NCBI RefSeq assembly: GCF_030161875.1
Contig: NZ_BSVA01000001.1
Coordinates: forward strand, 1,116,001-1,180,000
Reading direction: 5' to 3'
Length of the DNA: 64,000 nucleotides
Origin: Homoserinibacter gongjuensis
GTDB lineage: Bacteria; Actinomycetota; Actinomycetes; Actinomycetales; Microbacteriaceae
This document shows positions 26,691-35,407 of this stretch, piece by piece. Under the pieces are notes generated by a model. That model worked only from the letters and a program-made list of their open reading frames with translations, did not search any database and was not told the DNA's origin. How positions within the stretch are numbered: position 1 is the stretch's first letter; each line of letters starts with the position of its first letter. Made by a program: the position numbers and the translations under genes.

Positions 26691-27511
26691 TCAGAGATCG
26701 TGGCGGGCGAGCCAGTCGCGCAGCAGGGAGGTGAAGCGCTCCGGATGCTCGACGCTCGGCAGGTGCGCTGCATCCGGGAAGCGCTCCTGCTGAGCCCCGG
26801 GATGCCGGCGGTCAGCAGCTCGGCGGCGACCTTCGCATCGCTGACGTCGTGATCGCCGATCACGACGAGGGTCGGCACCGCGATCTCGCCGAGTCGGTCG
26901 ATCGCCGGATGCTCGGGTGGCGTCGCCTCGCCCGCGAAGTCCCAGTGCGCCGCGCCGACGTTGAGCTCGATCGCGCGCTCGAGGAAGTCGGGGTCGACCT
27001 CGTCGGAATCGCGCTCGGGCCCGAGATCCCACAGCTGCACCTCGATGCGCACGAGGGCGTCGACGTCCTCGGCGGCCTCCGCAGCATCCATCGCCCGCTC
27101 GAGTTCGCGCTCGTTCTCGGTGTAGTCGATGTCGTCGTCGGTCATGCCGCTCGGGTCGGCCCCGATGAGCACGAGTCCGCACACCCGGTCGGGGTGCGCG
27201 AGCGCCGCGTCGAGCGCGAACCGGCCGCCGCGAGAGGCACCCACGAACACCGCTCGCTCGACCTCGGCGGCGTCGAGCACGCGCAGCAGGTCGTCGACCT
27301 CGGAGTAGGCGACCGCCTCGCCGGGCGACTCACCGTATCCGCGGGTGTCGTAGCGCACCACGCGCCGATCGGCCGCGAGCGCGTCGAACTGCGGATCCCA
27401 CATGGCCCGGGTCGCGACTCCGGCGTGCACGAACAGCACGGCAGGCGCATCCGGCGGCCCCGCGACGTCGTAGGCGAGCGTCGCGCCCGGCACGGCCATG
27501 GTGGGGGGCAC
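26691..27511 (-). CDS. Alpha/beta hydrolase
   Basis: The corrected chain has 273 residues. VLFVHAGVATRAMWDPQFDAL carries the oxyanion strand, VFVGASRGGRFALDAAL the nucleophile Ser, VVIGDHDVSDAKV the acid region and AAHLPSVEHPERFTSLLRDWL the catalytic His. It is an esterase/haloperoxidase-like hydrolase of unknown substrate. The frame slips by -1 in the C run 26795-26798 (plus), without which the catalytic His is lost. The GTG at 27511 (VPPTMAVPG) is supported by TAGTCT 6 nt upstream; ATG at 27499 is an alternative. Confidence 0.8.
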
Positions 27512-27573
27512 GTCGCCAGACTAGGCGACACATGCGGCGCGCGATAGCCCCGTGTGCCGGGGCGGGCGAGGGT

Positions 27574-28410
27574 TCAGGATGCCGCGAAGCTCTGCGTGCC
27601 GATCACCGCGAGCATCGCGAGCTTGTCGGCGTCGGCGCTGCCGGGTGCCGCGGTGAACACGAGCAGGCGCTGGCCGGTATCGGTGTCGAGCAGCGTCTGG
27701 CAGTCGAGCGTCATGACGCCCACCTCCGGATGCTGCAGCCGCTTGGTGCGCGGATGCTTCGCCGCCACGTCGTGCTCGTTCCACAGCGCGGCGAACTCGG
27801 GGCTCAGCTGCAGCAGCTCACGCACGACCTCGCCCGCGCGGGAACCGGGCCGGACGCTCGCCTCGCGCAGCTCGGCCACGAAGACGCGTGCGTGCTGCGG
27901 ATGGTCCTCGGCGACGTACACATCTCGCGACGCGGGGTCGGTGAACCAGCGGTACACCGTGATCCGCTCGAGACCCTGGCGCGCATCGTTGTCTCCGAGC
28001 AGCACCTTGGCGGAGGCCGTCTGGGCGAGGGTCTCACCGAGCTCGCTCATCACCTGTGCGGGAGTGTCGGGCAGGCGATCGAGGATGCGCAGCAGCGCGG
28101 GCGAGACGTGCGTGCTGCCTGCTCCGCGCTCGGGCGCCGGGTGCCCGGCGAGCCGGAACAGGTGGTCGCGTTCGTCGGCGCCGAGCCGCAGCGCGCGGGC
28201 CAGTGCACCGAGCACCTGCGGCGAGGGCTGCGGCCCGCGGGCCTGCTCGAGCCGGTTGAGGTAGTCGGTGGAGATGCCCGCGAGCTGGGCCACCTCCTCG
28301 CGGCGCAACCCCGGGGTGCGGCGGCGCGGGCCGCGCGAGAGCCCGACGTCCTCGGGGTGCAGAGCCTCGCGGCGGTGCCGCAGGAACTCGGCGAGCTGCG
28401 CGCGATCCAT
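27574..28410 (-). CDS. XRE-family regulator with MmyB-like C-terminal domain
   Basis: A 278-residue protein. Residues ~8-75 are a helix-turn-helix (SRGPRRRTPGLRREEVAQLAGISTDYLNRLEQ), and the remainder is the MmyB-like ligand-binding domain (VYRWFTDPASRDVYVAEDHPQHARVFVAELR; LWNEHDVAAKHPRTKRLQHPEVGVMTLD). Such regulators usually sit next to an SDR gene which they control, matching the divergent SDR at 28511. CAGGAT 6 nt before the ATG (28417-28422, minus) suggests a leaderless message. Confidence 0.88.
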   Translation of the reverse strand: MDRAQLAEFLRHRREALHPEDVGLSRGPRRRTPGLRREEVAQLAGISTDYLNRLEQARGPQPSPQVLGALARALRLGADERDHLFRLAGHPAPERGAGSTHVSPALLRILDRLPDTPAQVMSELGETLAQTASAKVLLGDNDARQGLERITVYRWFTDPASRDVYVAEDHPQHARVFVAELREASVRPGSRAGEVVRELLQLSPEFAALWNEHDVAAKHPRTKRLQHPEVGVMTLDCQTLLDTDTGQRLLVFTAAPGSADADKLAMLAVIGTQSFAAS

Positions 28411-28510
28411 GCCCCCATCCTGCCGCTGCCCGCGCAGGCGAGCCAGGGATCGCCGATCCCTCGATCGACGCGTCCTGGATGCCCCCGCCGCACCCGCGCA
28501 GGCTGGCCGC
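28411..28510. promoter_or_regulatory. Divergent promoter region XRE/SDR
   Basis: The 100-bp gap contains two back-to-back -10-like hexamers, CAGGAT (minus, 28417-28422) and CAGGCT (plus, 28499-28504), each 6 nt from its start codon. The repeated GATCG between them (28451-28465, CGATCCCTCGATCGA) is a possible operator. Confidence 0.4.
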
Positions 28511-29274
28511 ATGAACGCATCCCGTATCACCCTCATCACCGGCGGCTCGCGCGGTCTCGGCCGCGCCGCCGCCCTCGCCCTCGCCGAGGCCGGCTCCGAC
28601 ATCGTGCTCACTTATCGCACCGAAGCGGATGCCGCTGCCGCGGTCGTCGCCGACGTCGCGTCGCGCGGGCGCCGCGCGGTGGCGCTGCAGCTCGACACCG
28701 CCGAGCCCGACGGCTTCGCCGACTTCGCGGCTCGCCTGCGCGACACGCTGCAGGCCACCTGGCAGCGCGACAGCTTCGACGCGCTCGTGAACAACGCCGG
28801 ATTCTCGGGTGACACCCCTTCGGAGGCATCGAGCGCTCGGCGATCGACGCGCTCGTGGCCGTGCACTTCACGGGCGTCGTGCTGCTCACCCAGCAGCTCG
28901 CGCCGCTGCTCGCCGACGGCGGCAGCATCCTCAACGTCTCGACCGGCCTCACGCGTTTCGCCACCAACCCTGCGTACTCGGTGTACTCGTCGATGAAGGG
29001 CGCCATCGAGGTCTGGACCCACTACCTCGCCCGCGAACTCGGGCCCCGCCGGATCCGCGTCAACGCGATCGCACCGGGAGCGACGGCGACCGACTTCGCC
29101 GCCGGTGCCGTGCGCGACAACCCCCAGTACCGCGCCATGATCGAGCCGACCGTCGCGCTCGGGCGCATCGGCGAGCCCGACGACATCGGTGCGGCGGTCG
29201 CCGCGATCCTCGACCCGCGGATGGCGTGGGTCACCGGCCAGCGCATCGAGGCATCCGGGGGTCAGCGGCTCTGA
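28511..29274 (+). CDS. SDR family NAD(P)-dependent oxidoreductase
   Basis: The corrected chain has 254 residues, a classical SDR. TLITGGSRGLGRAAALALAEAG is the cofactor motif, DALVNNAGFSGDTPFGGIE carries NNAG, NVSTGLTRFATNPAYSVYSSMKGAIE has the catalytic Ser, Tyr and Lys, and WVTGQRIEASGGQRL is the usual C-terminus. The frame slips by -1 in the C run 28815-28818. Probably regulated by the divergent XRE protein. Substrate unknown. Confidence 0.87.
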
Positions 29275-29284
29275 GCCGCCGCCG

Positions 29285-30322
29285 TCAGGGCACGGCGCGC
29301 ACGAGCGAACCGCCCGGGAACTCGACGAGGTAGCCCGTGCCCTGCTGCGGCTCCGACGGTGGGTAGTCGGTCGACACGATCTGGGCGCCGGATGCGAAGG
29401 CCGTTTCGCGACGCTCCGCACCTGTGGCGAGGTCGGCATCCGCGCGCGTGCGCACGATGACACCGTCGGCGAGGGCGGTCGCGACTCGCGGATCGTCGGG
29501 CTCGTCGATGATCGCGAACCGCGCATCGGGGGCGCCCGTCTTCGACGAGGTGAAGAGGCTGCGGCCCGCGAGATCGGGGTGGCCGTCGAGGTAGAGCTCG
29601 CGCACCTGCTCGTTGTCGCCGAAGTAGAGCAGCACGCGGTCGCGCAGCTCGCCGACGGTCGGCCACGCGGCCTCGAGGCCTTCGTCGAGATCGCTCGGCG
29701 CGAAGAGGCGCTCGCCGAGGGTGTCGGACACGAGCGCGTCGAGCGCGTCGGCCGCGGCGGCGTCGAAGTCCTGCAGGCGCGGGTCGAGGTAGGTGTAGTC
29801 GTGCTTGACCTCGACCATGATGCTGATCGGCAGGTGGTCGGTGTGGCGCTCCGACCACAGCGCGATCTCTTCGAGACCGAGGGCGAGATCCGGAGCCGTG
29901 GCGCGGTTGCCGACGAGCGGCACGTGCACCGACCAGAACCGCTCGCCGTCCCAGCGGGCGTCGAGCTCGAAACTGCGGATGCCGGCGTCGAGCTGCTCGG
30001 TGAGCGTCGCGTGGTCGTACTGCAGCGCGTCGGCCTCGCCCGGCTCGACCAGCCGGATCACCTCGGTCTGCAGCCAGGTGGGCGCGAGATTGTAGCTGTT
30101 GTGCGTGGCGACCACCTGCAGCTCGTCGTAGGGCAGCGCGTCGAACTCGTGGGTGTCGCCTGCTGGCACGCGCTCCGCGTCGAGCTCGCGGAGCTGCTGC
30201 ATGCGTGAGGCTTGCTCCCGCACCGAGTCGCCGCCGATGATCGCGAAGTGCGACACGAGCGCCGCGAACGCGAGCACAAGCACTCCCACCACGACGCCCA
30301 CGATGCGCAGAGCCTTCTTCAC
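29285..30322 (-). CDS. Secreted PI-specific phospholipase C1-like protein (Ca2+-dependent type)
   Basis: A 345-residue protein. The N-terminus KKALRIVGVVVGVLVLAFAALVSHFA is an anchor or signal peptide. VVATHNSYNLAPTW and FWSVHVPLVGNRA carry the two catalytic histidines of the Streptomyces-type Ca2+-dependent PI-PLC fold, and IRSFELDARWDGE plus MVEVKHDYTYLD supply the acidic calcium ligands. It would act outside the cytoplasm on phosphoinositides, which actinobacteria also contain. The GTG at 30322 is preceded by AAAGGGGGCG. The frame is intact. It is convergent with the SDR gene, 10 nt apart. Confidence 0.8.
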   Translation of the reverse strand: MKKALRIVGVVVGVLVLAFAALVSHFAIIGGDSVREQASRMQQLRELDAERVPAGDTHEFDALPYDELQVVATHNSYNLAPTWLQTEVIRLVEPGEADALQYDHATLTEQLDAGIRSFELDARWDGERFWSVHVPLVGNRATAPDLALGLEEIALWSERHTDHLPISIMVEVKHDYTYLDPRLQDFDAAAADALDALVSDTLGERLFAPSDLDEGLEAAWPTVGELRDRVLLYFGDNEQVRELYLDGHPDLAGRSLFTSSKTGAPDARFAIIDEPDDPRVATALADGVIVRTRADADLATGAERRETAFASGAQIVSTDYPPSEPQQGTGYLVEFPGGSLVRAVP

Positions 30323-30432
30323 GCCGCCCCCTTTGTTGCGCCCTTGCTGCCCCCATGCCGGTCGCCCCACGCTAGCGGGTGCGCGAGCTCGCTCTGCGCC
30401 CTGCACGCGGCCGCCACCTTCTCCGCGCACAT

Positions 30433-30489
30433 CGAGAGGGCGCAAACCGTGCTTCCCGCCGCATCCGAACCACCGTTCGCGCCCTCTCG
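30433..30489. repeat. 57-bp palindrome, family C, copy 1
   Basis: The arms CGAGAGGGCGCAAACCGTG and CACCGTTCGCGCCCTCTCG enclose ~19 nt. It has the same 57-bp length as the copy at 56888-56944, which is in the opposite orientation and identical over the first 19 bases once reversed. Confidence 0.85.
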
Positions 30490-30518
30490 GCGACGCACGA
30501 GCGCAGGCGGGAGGTCAT

Positions 30519-30575
30519 CGAGACGGCAGTTCCGACCCATCCGTGGAACGTCTTCGGGTCGAAACTGCCGTCTCG
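30519..30575. repeat. 57-bp palindrome, family D, copy 1
   Basis: The arms CGAGACGGCAGTTCCGACCC and GGGTCGAAACTGCCGTCTCG enclose 17 nt. Length and outer ends match the family C element 29 bp away. A second copy of the same length lies at 54729-54785. Confidence 0.87.
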
Positions 30576-30659
30576 GCGCGGTCGGCAGCGGACGCGATGC
30601 GGATCCGGATGCGGCAGAGGCACCGCGAATCGCTAGAGTTCTCGCGGCGAGGAGGCCTC

Positions 30660-31121
30660 ATGGAATCGACGATCGTGTACCGCGTGGAGCCGAGACTGCG
30701 AATGCTTCAGTCCGCGGTCTATCTCGTCCCAGCGCTCGCGGTCATCCCCATGCTCTTCTTCGCGCGGGGCGACCGGCTCCTTCCACTTCTCCTATGGGGA
30801 GCCCTCGTTGTCATCGCCGTTGTGATGATCGTCGGCGTCCACCGCACGAGGTTGGTGCTTGAAGACACCCACCTCACGGCCGTAGGCGTCTTCCGCACGC
30901 GGGTGCTGATCAGGGAACGCGTGCTCGGCCTCAGCGTGGCGTCGGGCATCCCCATCCTCGGTTGGCAGAACGAGCGCGGAGCTGAGCGCGCGTGGCCGTT
31001 GCTGGCGCTGTATGTCGCGCCGATGTTCTCGCGGCTCGTGCCCGGCGCGCTGCACCGCCGTCAGCAGTTCATCGACCGGGTGAATGCATGGGCGGCATCC
31101 GCCCTCGACGCCCGCCGCTAG
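30660..31121 (+). CDS. Two-helix membrane protein with PH-like domain, hypothetical
   Basis: A 153-residue protein. Two membrane helices (about 19-35 and 43-60: AVYLVPALAVIPMLFFA and LLPLLLWGALVVIAVVMIVGV) are followed by a beta-rich part (HRTRLVLEDTHLTAVGVFRTRVLIRERVLGLSVA) that looks like a bacterial PH/YcxB-type domain. Codon choice is slightly less GC-biased than in its neighbours. The ATG follows CGAGGAGG with 5 nt spacing. Its stop overlaps the convergent xthA stop by 4 nt. Function unknown. Confidence 0.7.
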   Translation: MESTIVYRVEPRLRMLQSAVYLVPALAVIPMLFFARGDRLLPLLLWGALVVIAVVMIVGVHRTRLVLEDTHLTAVGVFRTRVLIRERVLGLSVASGIPILGWQNERGAERAWPLLALYVAPMFSRLVPGALHRRQQFIDRVNAWAASALDARR

Positions 31122-31957
31122 AAGATCATCGGGCGGTCGTCGTCATCCGAGATGCCGAGGTCGAGGTCGACCACGACCGGCACGTGGTCGCTCGGGCCGT
31201 CGCCCTTGCGCTCCTCGCGGTGGATGGATGCGTCGACGACGCGGTCGGCGAAGGCCTGCGAGCCGAGGATGAAGTCGATGCGCAGCCCCTCGTTGCGCGG
31301 GAAGCGCAGCTGCTTGTAGTCCCAGTAGGTGTAGCCCTCGGGACGGATCGGACGCACGACATCCGTGAGGCCGGCGGCCTCGAGCGCGGCGAACGCCTCG
31401 CGCTCGGGCGGCGAGATGTGGGTCGAGAGTCCCGGGACGAGGCTCGGGTCGCCGACGTCGGAGTCGAGCGGGGCGATGTTGAAGTCGCCCATGAGCGCGA
31501 GCGGGAGCTCCGGCTGGGCCGCGAGCCACTCGCGCACGTCGGCGGTGAGCGTCGCGAGCCAGTCGAGCTTGTAGAGGTAGTGGGGGTCGTCGAGCGAGCG
31601 GCCGTTGGGCACGTAGAGGCTCCACAGGCGCAGGCCCTCCACCGTGGCGCCGATCGCGCGCGCCTCGATCGGCACATCCGTGCCCTCGTGGCCCTTCAGG
31701 AAGCCGGGTTGGCCCGGAAAGCCGATCTCGACATCCTCGATCGGATGCCGCGCCGCGATCGCGACGCCGTTCCACTGGTTGAGGCCGTGCAGCACCACCT
31801 CGTAGCCGGCATCCTGGAACGCCTCGTAGGGGAACTGCTCGGGCTTGCACTTGATCTCTTGGAACGCGACGACGTCGACGTCTTCGCGCAGCATCCAGTC
31901 GATCGCCCGGGCGTGACGCGTGCGGATCGAGTTGATGTTCCAGGTCGCGATGCGCAT
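31118..31957 (-). CDS. xthA: Exodeoxyribonuclease III (AP endonuclease)
   Basis: A 279-residue Mg-dependent DNA repair nuclease that cuts at abasic sites and trims 3' blocks. MRIATWNINSIRTRHARAIDWML, VVAFQEIKCKPEQFP with the metal Glu, VPNGRSLDDPHYLYKLDWL, LMGDFNIAPLDSDVGDP, GYTYWDYKQLRFPRNEGLRIDFIL and the final GPSDHVPVVVDL with the catalytic Asp-His are all present. TAGCGT, 7 nt upstream (31965-31970, minus), supports the start. The frame is intact. Confidence 0.93.
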   Translation of the reverse strand: MRIATWNINSIRTRHARAIDWMLREDVDVVAFQEIKCKPEQFPYEAFQDAGYEVVLHGLNQWNGVAIAARHPIEDVEIGFPGQPGFLKGHEGTDVPIEARAIGATVEGLRLWSLYVPNGRSLDDPHYLYKLDWLATLTADVREWLAAQPELPLALMGDFNIAPLDSDVGDPSLVPGLSTHISPPEREAFAALEAAGLTDVVRPIRPEGYTYWDYKQLRFPRNEGLRIDFILGSQAFADRVVDASIHREERKGDGPSDHVPVVVDLDLGISDDDDRPMIF

Positions 31958-31986
31958 GCGCTCAACGCTAGCGCCCACCGGTGTCG

Positions 31987-32060
31987 GTCAAGCGCTGCAG
32001 CGTTGTGCCGCGCGCGCCCGCGATCGCTGCCGCCCGGTGGCAAGCGCTACAGCGTCTGGC
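31987..32060. repeat. 74-bp intergenic palindrome, copy 2
   Basis: GTCAAGCGCTGCAGCGTT at the left and AAGCGCTACAGCGTCTGGC at the right keep the stem of the copy at 22874 with several mismatches, and the total length is again exactly 74 bp. Here it sits between divergent genes (xthA and pyrE), so it is not a terminator. Confidence 0.75.
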
Positions 32061-32074
32061 ATCCGGTCGCACCC

Positions 32075-32080
32075 TAGGCT
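32075..32080 (+). promoter_or_regulatory. -10 element of pyrE
   Basis: TAGGCT is 7 nt before the GTG at 32088; leaderless arrangement. It lies 15 bp after the 74-bp palindrome, whose stem would overlap the -35 region. Confidence 0.55.
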
Positions 32081-32087
32081 GTACGGC

Positions 32088-32642
32088 GTGACCGACGCCC
32101 GCACCCAGCTCATCGAGCACATCACGAACGAGGCCGTCTTCCATGGCGACTTCACGCTCACGAGCGGCAAGAAGGCCAGCTACTACATCGACCTGCGCAA
32201 GCTCAGCCTCGACCACCGTGTCGCGCCGCTCATCGGGCAGGTCATGGTCGACCTGATCGCGGAGCTTCCGGATGTCGACGCCGTCGGTGGTCTCACGATG
32301 GGCGCCGACCCGATCGCCGCCGCCGTGCTGCACCAGGGAGCGGCGCGCGGGCTCAGCTACAACGCGTTCGTCGTGCGCAAGGAGCCCAAGGACCACGGGC
32401 GCGGCAAGCAGGTGGAAGGCCCCGACCTCGCGGGCAAGCGCGTCGTCGTGCTGGAAGACACCTCCACGACCGGCGGCTCGCCCCTCACCGCGATCGAAGC
32501 GCTCACGAAGGTCGGCGCGGAGGTTGTGGCCGTCGCCGTCGTCGTCGACCGTGCCACCGCGGCGCAGCGGCGCATCGAGGCCGCCGGTTATCCGTATCTC
32601 GCCGCCATCCGCCTCTCCGACCTCGGACTCGAGCCCCAGTAA
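32088..32642 (+). CDS. pyrE: Orotate phosphoribosyltransferase
   Basis: It transfers the phosphoribosyl group of PRPP to orotate in pyrimidine synthesis. The 184 residues include FTLTSGKKASYYIDLRKLSLDHRVAPLIGQ, VGGLTMGADPIAAAVLHQ, YNAFVVRKEPKDHGRGKQVEG (flexible catalytic loop) and the PRPP loop VVVLEDTSTTGGSPLTAIEAL. The start is GTG, set by the promoter. The frame is intact. The next gene begins 11 nt later, so the two may be co-transcribed. Confidence 0.93.
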   Translation: MTDARTQLIEHITNEAVFHGDFTLTSGKKASYYIDLRKLSLDHRVAPLIGQVMVDLIAELPDVDAVGGLTMGADPIAAAVLHQGAARGLSYNAFVVRKEPKDHGRGKQVEGPDLAGKRVVVLEDTSTTGGSPLTAIEALTKVGAEVVAVAVVVDRATAAQRRIEAAGYPYLAAIRLSDLGLEPQ

Positions 32643-32653
32643 CCCCCACCACG

Positions 32654-34503
32654 ATGAACGACCGACCCCGCGACGACGACGAGCCCTCCGCGAGCGACTG
32701 GCTCGCGGCCCAGTTCGCTGCCGATGAGGCCGAGGCGACGCCGACTGCGACCCCGGTGCCGACTCCGGCTGCGAACCCGACGCCGGAACAGCCGCCGACG
32801 CCGGAACAGCCCGCAGCACCGTCGCAGCCGTCGGCACCGTCGCAGCCTCGGGTGTCGCAGCCGCCGGTTGCACCGCCGACCGCTGCGCCCCCGTGCCGCC
32901 GACGGTCGTGCCGCCCGCGGTAGCACCCGCGGCACCGCCCGCCGCGCCGCCCGCCGCGCCGACTCCGCCGACCACCGCGCCGCCCGCAGCGGGCGGGTTC
33001 TCCTGGGGCCTGAAGTCGGGAGCCTCGACCACACCGCCCACGTCGCCCGCCCCCGCGTCCCCGGTGCCGCCGCCGTCGACCGTGCAGCCGCCGTCGGTGC
33101 CGCCCGCTTCGGTGCCCCCGACGGCTGCGCCCGCGTCGCCCGCCGCGTCGCCCGCGGCCGTACCGCCGACCTCCTCGGCTTCAGGGCCGCCGTCGAACGT
33201 GCCGCCGTCGAACGTGCCGCCGTTCACCGTGCCGCCGTCTCACGTGCCGCCGCCCTCGGCGCCGCCGGCGCCGCCGACCGCCGCGCCCGCGCCACCGCCG
33301 GCCCCGACGCCTCCCTTGACCGTGCCGCCCGCGTCGGTACCGCCCTCGACGTCGGTGAGCTCCCCGGCTCCGGTGCCGCCGCCGGTCGCGCCCGCGCCGC
33401 TCACCTCGCCGCCGGTCAACGGCCTTCCGCCGTCCGATGTCCCGCCGCCACCCGCCGACGTGTCCCCGCCCGGAACCCTCGTGCCGCCGCCGGCCCCCGT
33501 ACCCCCGCCGCTCATCGAGCCGAGCGAGCCACCGCCGACCGTCGCCTGGACACCCCCGCCGTCCGAGCCGCCGGCCGCGCCCGGCGCTCCCAGCTGGGAT
33601 GTGCCGACGCAGATGATGGATGCCGTGCCGGCGCCCGCCGAGCCCGCTGCGACCCAGCCGCCCGCGTCGCAACCCGAACCGACGGAGCCGCTCGTGGCAT
33701 CCGAGCTCGCCGCCACCGAGCTGCTCGGCGCGAGTGCGATCGCACAGGATTCGGGCACCACCTCGGCGCTCGAGTCGCTCTTCGGCGAGGAGAACTTCCG
33801 GGACTACGAAGCGGAGCCGGGCAGCTCGCAGGCACCGTTCGCCCGCGCCCGCACGCCCGAGGCGGTGCCCGAGGCCGCCCCGCATCGCGGCGAGATCTCG
33901 CGGGCGCAGAAGGTGCTGCTGGGCGTGGCGGGTGGCGTCGTCGCCTTGCTCGCCCTCGTGGCCCTGTTCCTGCTCGGAACGCGCCTGCCCGACCTCATCG
34001 GTCCCGCGGCCGCACCGCTGCCCAGTACATCGCCGAGCCCCAGCCCGAGTCCCTCCGCGACCGCGCTGCCGGTCGGGCCCGTCGAGCCGGGCGTCTGGGC
34101 GTGGGATGAGCTGCTCGGCGGCGAATGCCTCGCCGACTTCGACGACCCGTGGGCCGAGGAGTTCACCGTCGTCGACTGCGCGGAACCGCATCCGGCGCAG
34201 CTCGTCTACCGTGGCGTCTTCCCTCCCTCGGCCGAGGGGGTCACCGACGATCCGTTCCCGGGAACCGAGGCGCTGCAGGGGCAGCTCGCCCTGCTGTGCT
34301 CGGCGCCGGGCGTGCTCGACCTCGCGGCCGCCGGGCAGTACACCGACGTGCAGTTCCTGGGCAGCTATCCGGCCACGAGCGAGCAGTGGGACGCGGGCGA
34401 TCGCAGTTACTACTGCTTCGTGAACCGCAGCTCGGGTGAGCCGCTCACCGGCTCGCTCGCGGTGCCGCCGCCGGCACCCGCCGAGGGCGAGGCGACAGGT
34501 TGA
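32654..34503 (+). CDS. Pro-rich membrane protein with C-terminal septum-formation domain
   Basis: The corrected chain has 616 residues. A very long cytoplasmic N-terminus (~400 residues) of Pro/Ala/Ser/Val repeats (PPSNVPPSNVPPFTVPPSHVPP) is followed by one membrane helix (KVLLGVAGGVVALLALVALFLLG) and an extracellular domain VWAWDELLGGECLADFDDPWAEEFTVVDCAEPHPAQLVYRGVF with paired cysteines, which fits the Septum_form family (PF13845). A role at the division septum or cell wall is inferred from that family. The frame slips by -1 in the C run 32888-32892. The low-complexity part is an error-prone region, so its length is uncertain. Confidence 0.78.
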
Positions 34504-34505
34504 CG

Positions 34506-34577
34506 CCGAGCGCTACCGAAAACCGCGAGCGCTACCGGTCTACGGGCAGCGCTCGCGGATTCGGGTAGCGCTCGCGG
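34506..34577. repeat. 72-bp tandem-armed hairpin between convergent genes
   Basis: Each arm contains the motif AGCGCTACC/GGTAGCGCT twice: left arm 34506-34536, right arm 34546-34577, loop ~9 nt. The stem is about 30 bp with few mismatches. It begins 3 nt after the septum gene stop, so it may end transcription on both strands, but its repeated-arm design is unlike an ordinary terminator. Confidence 0.8.
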
Positions 34578-34590
34578 AGAGGGGCTCCGG

Positions 34591-35376
34591 CTACGGCAGC
34601 AGCTCGTGCACGCCCGCGAGCGTCTCCGAGGGACGGAACGGGTAGCGCGCGATCTCGGCCGCGTCGCTGATGCCGGTGAGTACGAGCACCGTGTGCAGGC
34701 CCGCCTCGATGCCGGCGACGATGTCGGTGTCCATGCGGTCGCCGATCATCGCGGTGGTTTCGGAATGGGCCCCGATCTTGTTCATCGCCGAGCGGAACAT
34801 CATCGGGTTCGGCTTGCCGACCACGTACGGGTCCTTGCCGGTGGCCTTCGTGATGAGCGCGGCGATCGCACCGGTGGCGGGCAGCACGCCGTCCGCCGAC
34901 GGCCCGGTGGCATCCGGGTTCGTGGCGATGAAGCGCGCCCCGTCGTTGATCAGGCGGATCGCCTTGGTGATCGCCTCGAAGGAGTAGTTGCGGGTCTCGC
35001 CGACCACCACGAAGTCGGGCGCGGTCTCGGTCATCACGAATCCCGCCTCGTGCAGCGCAGTCGTGAGCCCCGCCTCGCCGATCACGAACGCCGAACCGCC
35101 GGGGATCTGGCTCTTGCAGAACTCGGCCGTCGCGAGCGCCGAGGTCCAGATGCGCTCCTCGGGCACCTCGAGACCGGATGCCCGCAGCCGCGCCGCGAGG
35201 TCGCGCGGCGTGAAGATCGAGTTGTTGGTGAGCACGAGGAACGGGGTGCCCGACTCGACCCACTGGTGGATGAGTTCGGGCGCACCCGGAAGCGCGTGGT
35301 TCTCGTGCACGAGCACGCCATCCATGTCGGTGAGCCAGCTCTCGATGTGCGGCCGGGCCTCGTGCTGCGGGGTCAT
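34591..35376 (-). CDS. HAD-IIA (NagD-like) phosphatase
   Basis: A 261-residue protein. WLTDMDGVLVHENHALPG holds the nucleophile Asp and the second catalytic Asp, FLVLTNNSIFTP is motif II (Thr-Asn-Asn), VVGKPNPMMFRSAM gives the motif III Lys and MIGDRMDTDIVAGIEAGLHTVLVLTG is motif IV. NagD-type proteins dephosphorylate nucleotides or sugar phosphates; the substrate is unknown. TACGCT 6 nt before the ATG (35383-35388, minus) supports the start. The frame is intact. Confidence 0.9.
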   Translation of the reverse strand: MTPQHEARPHIESWLTDMDGVLVHENHALPGAPELIHQWVESGTPFLVLTNNSIFTPRDLAARLRASGLEVPEERIWTSALATAEFCKSQIPGGSAFVIGEAGLTTALHEAGFVMTETAPDFVVVGETRNYSFEAITKAIRLINDGARFIATNPDATGPSADGVLPATGAIAALITKATGKDPYVVGKPNPMMFRSAMNKIGAHSETTAMIGDRMDTDIVAGIEAGLHTVLVLTGISDAAEIARYPFRPSETLAGVHELLP

Positions 35377-35407
35377 GCCCCCAGCGTATCGACGCGCCGC
35401 GCGCCGC

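Larger units (their letters stand above)
30323..30659. other. 337-bp gene-free stretch with two 57-bp palindromes
   Basis: Between the divergent PI-PLC and PH-like genes. Apart from the two 57-bp elements (30433-30489 and 30519-30575) and a ribosome binding site CGAGGAGG at 30647-30654, I see no coding signal. Confidence 0.7.

Noticed and set aside
34506..34577. The palindrome as a simple intrinsic terminator
   Set aside because: Position fits, but the arm carries a tandem duplication and there is no U tract; similar palindromes occur in divergent gaps, so I list it as a repeat with a possible terminator role.
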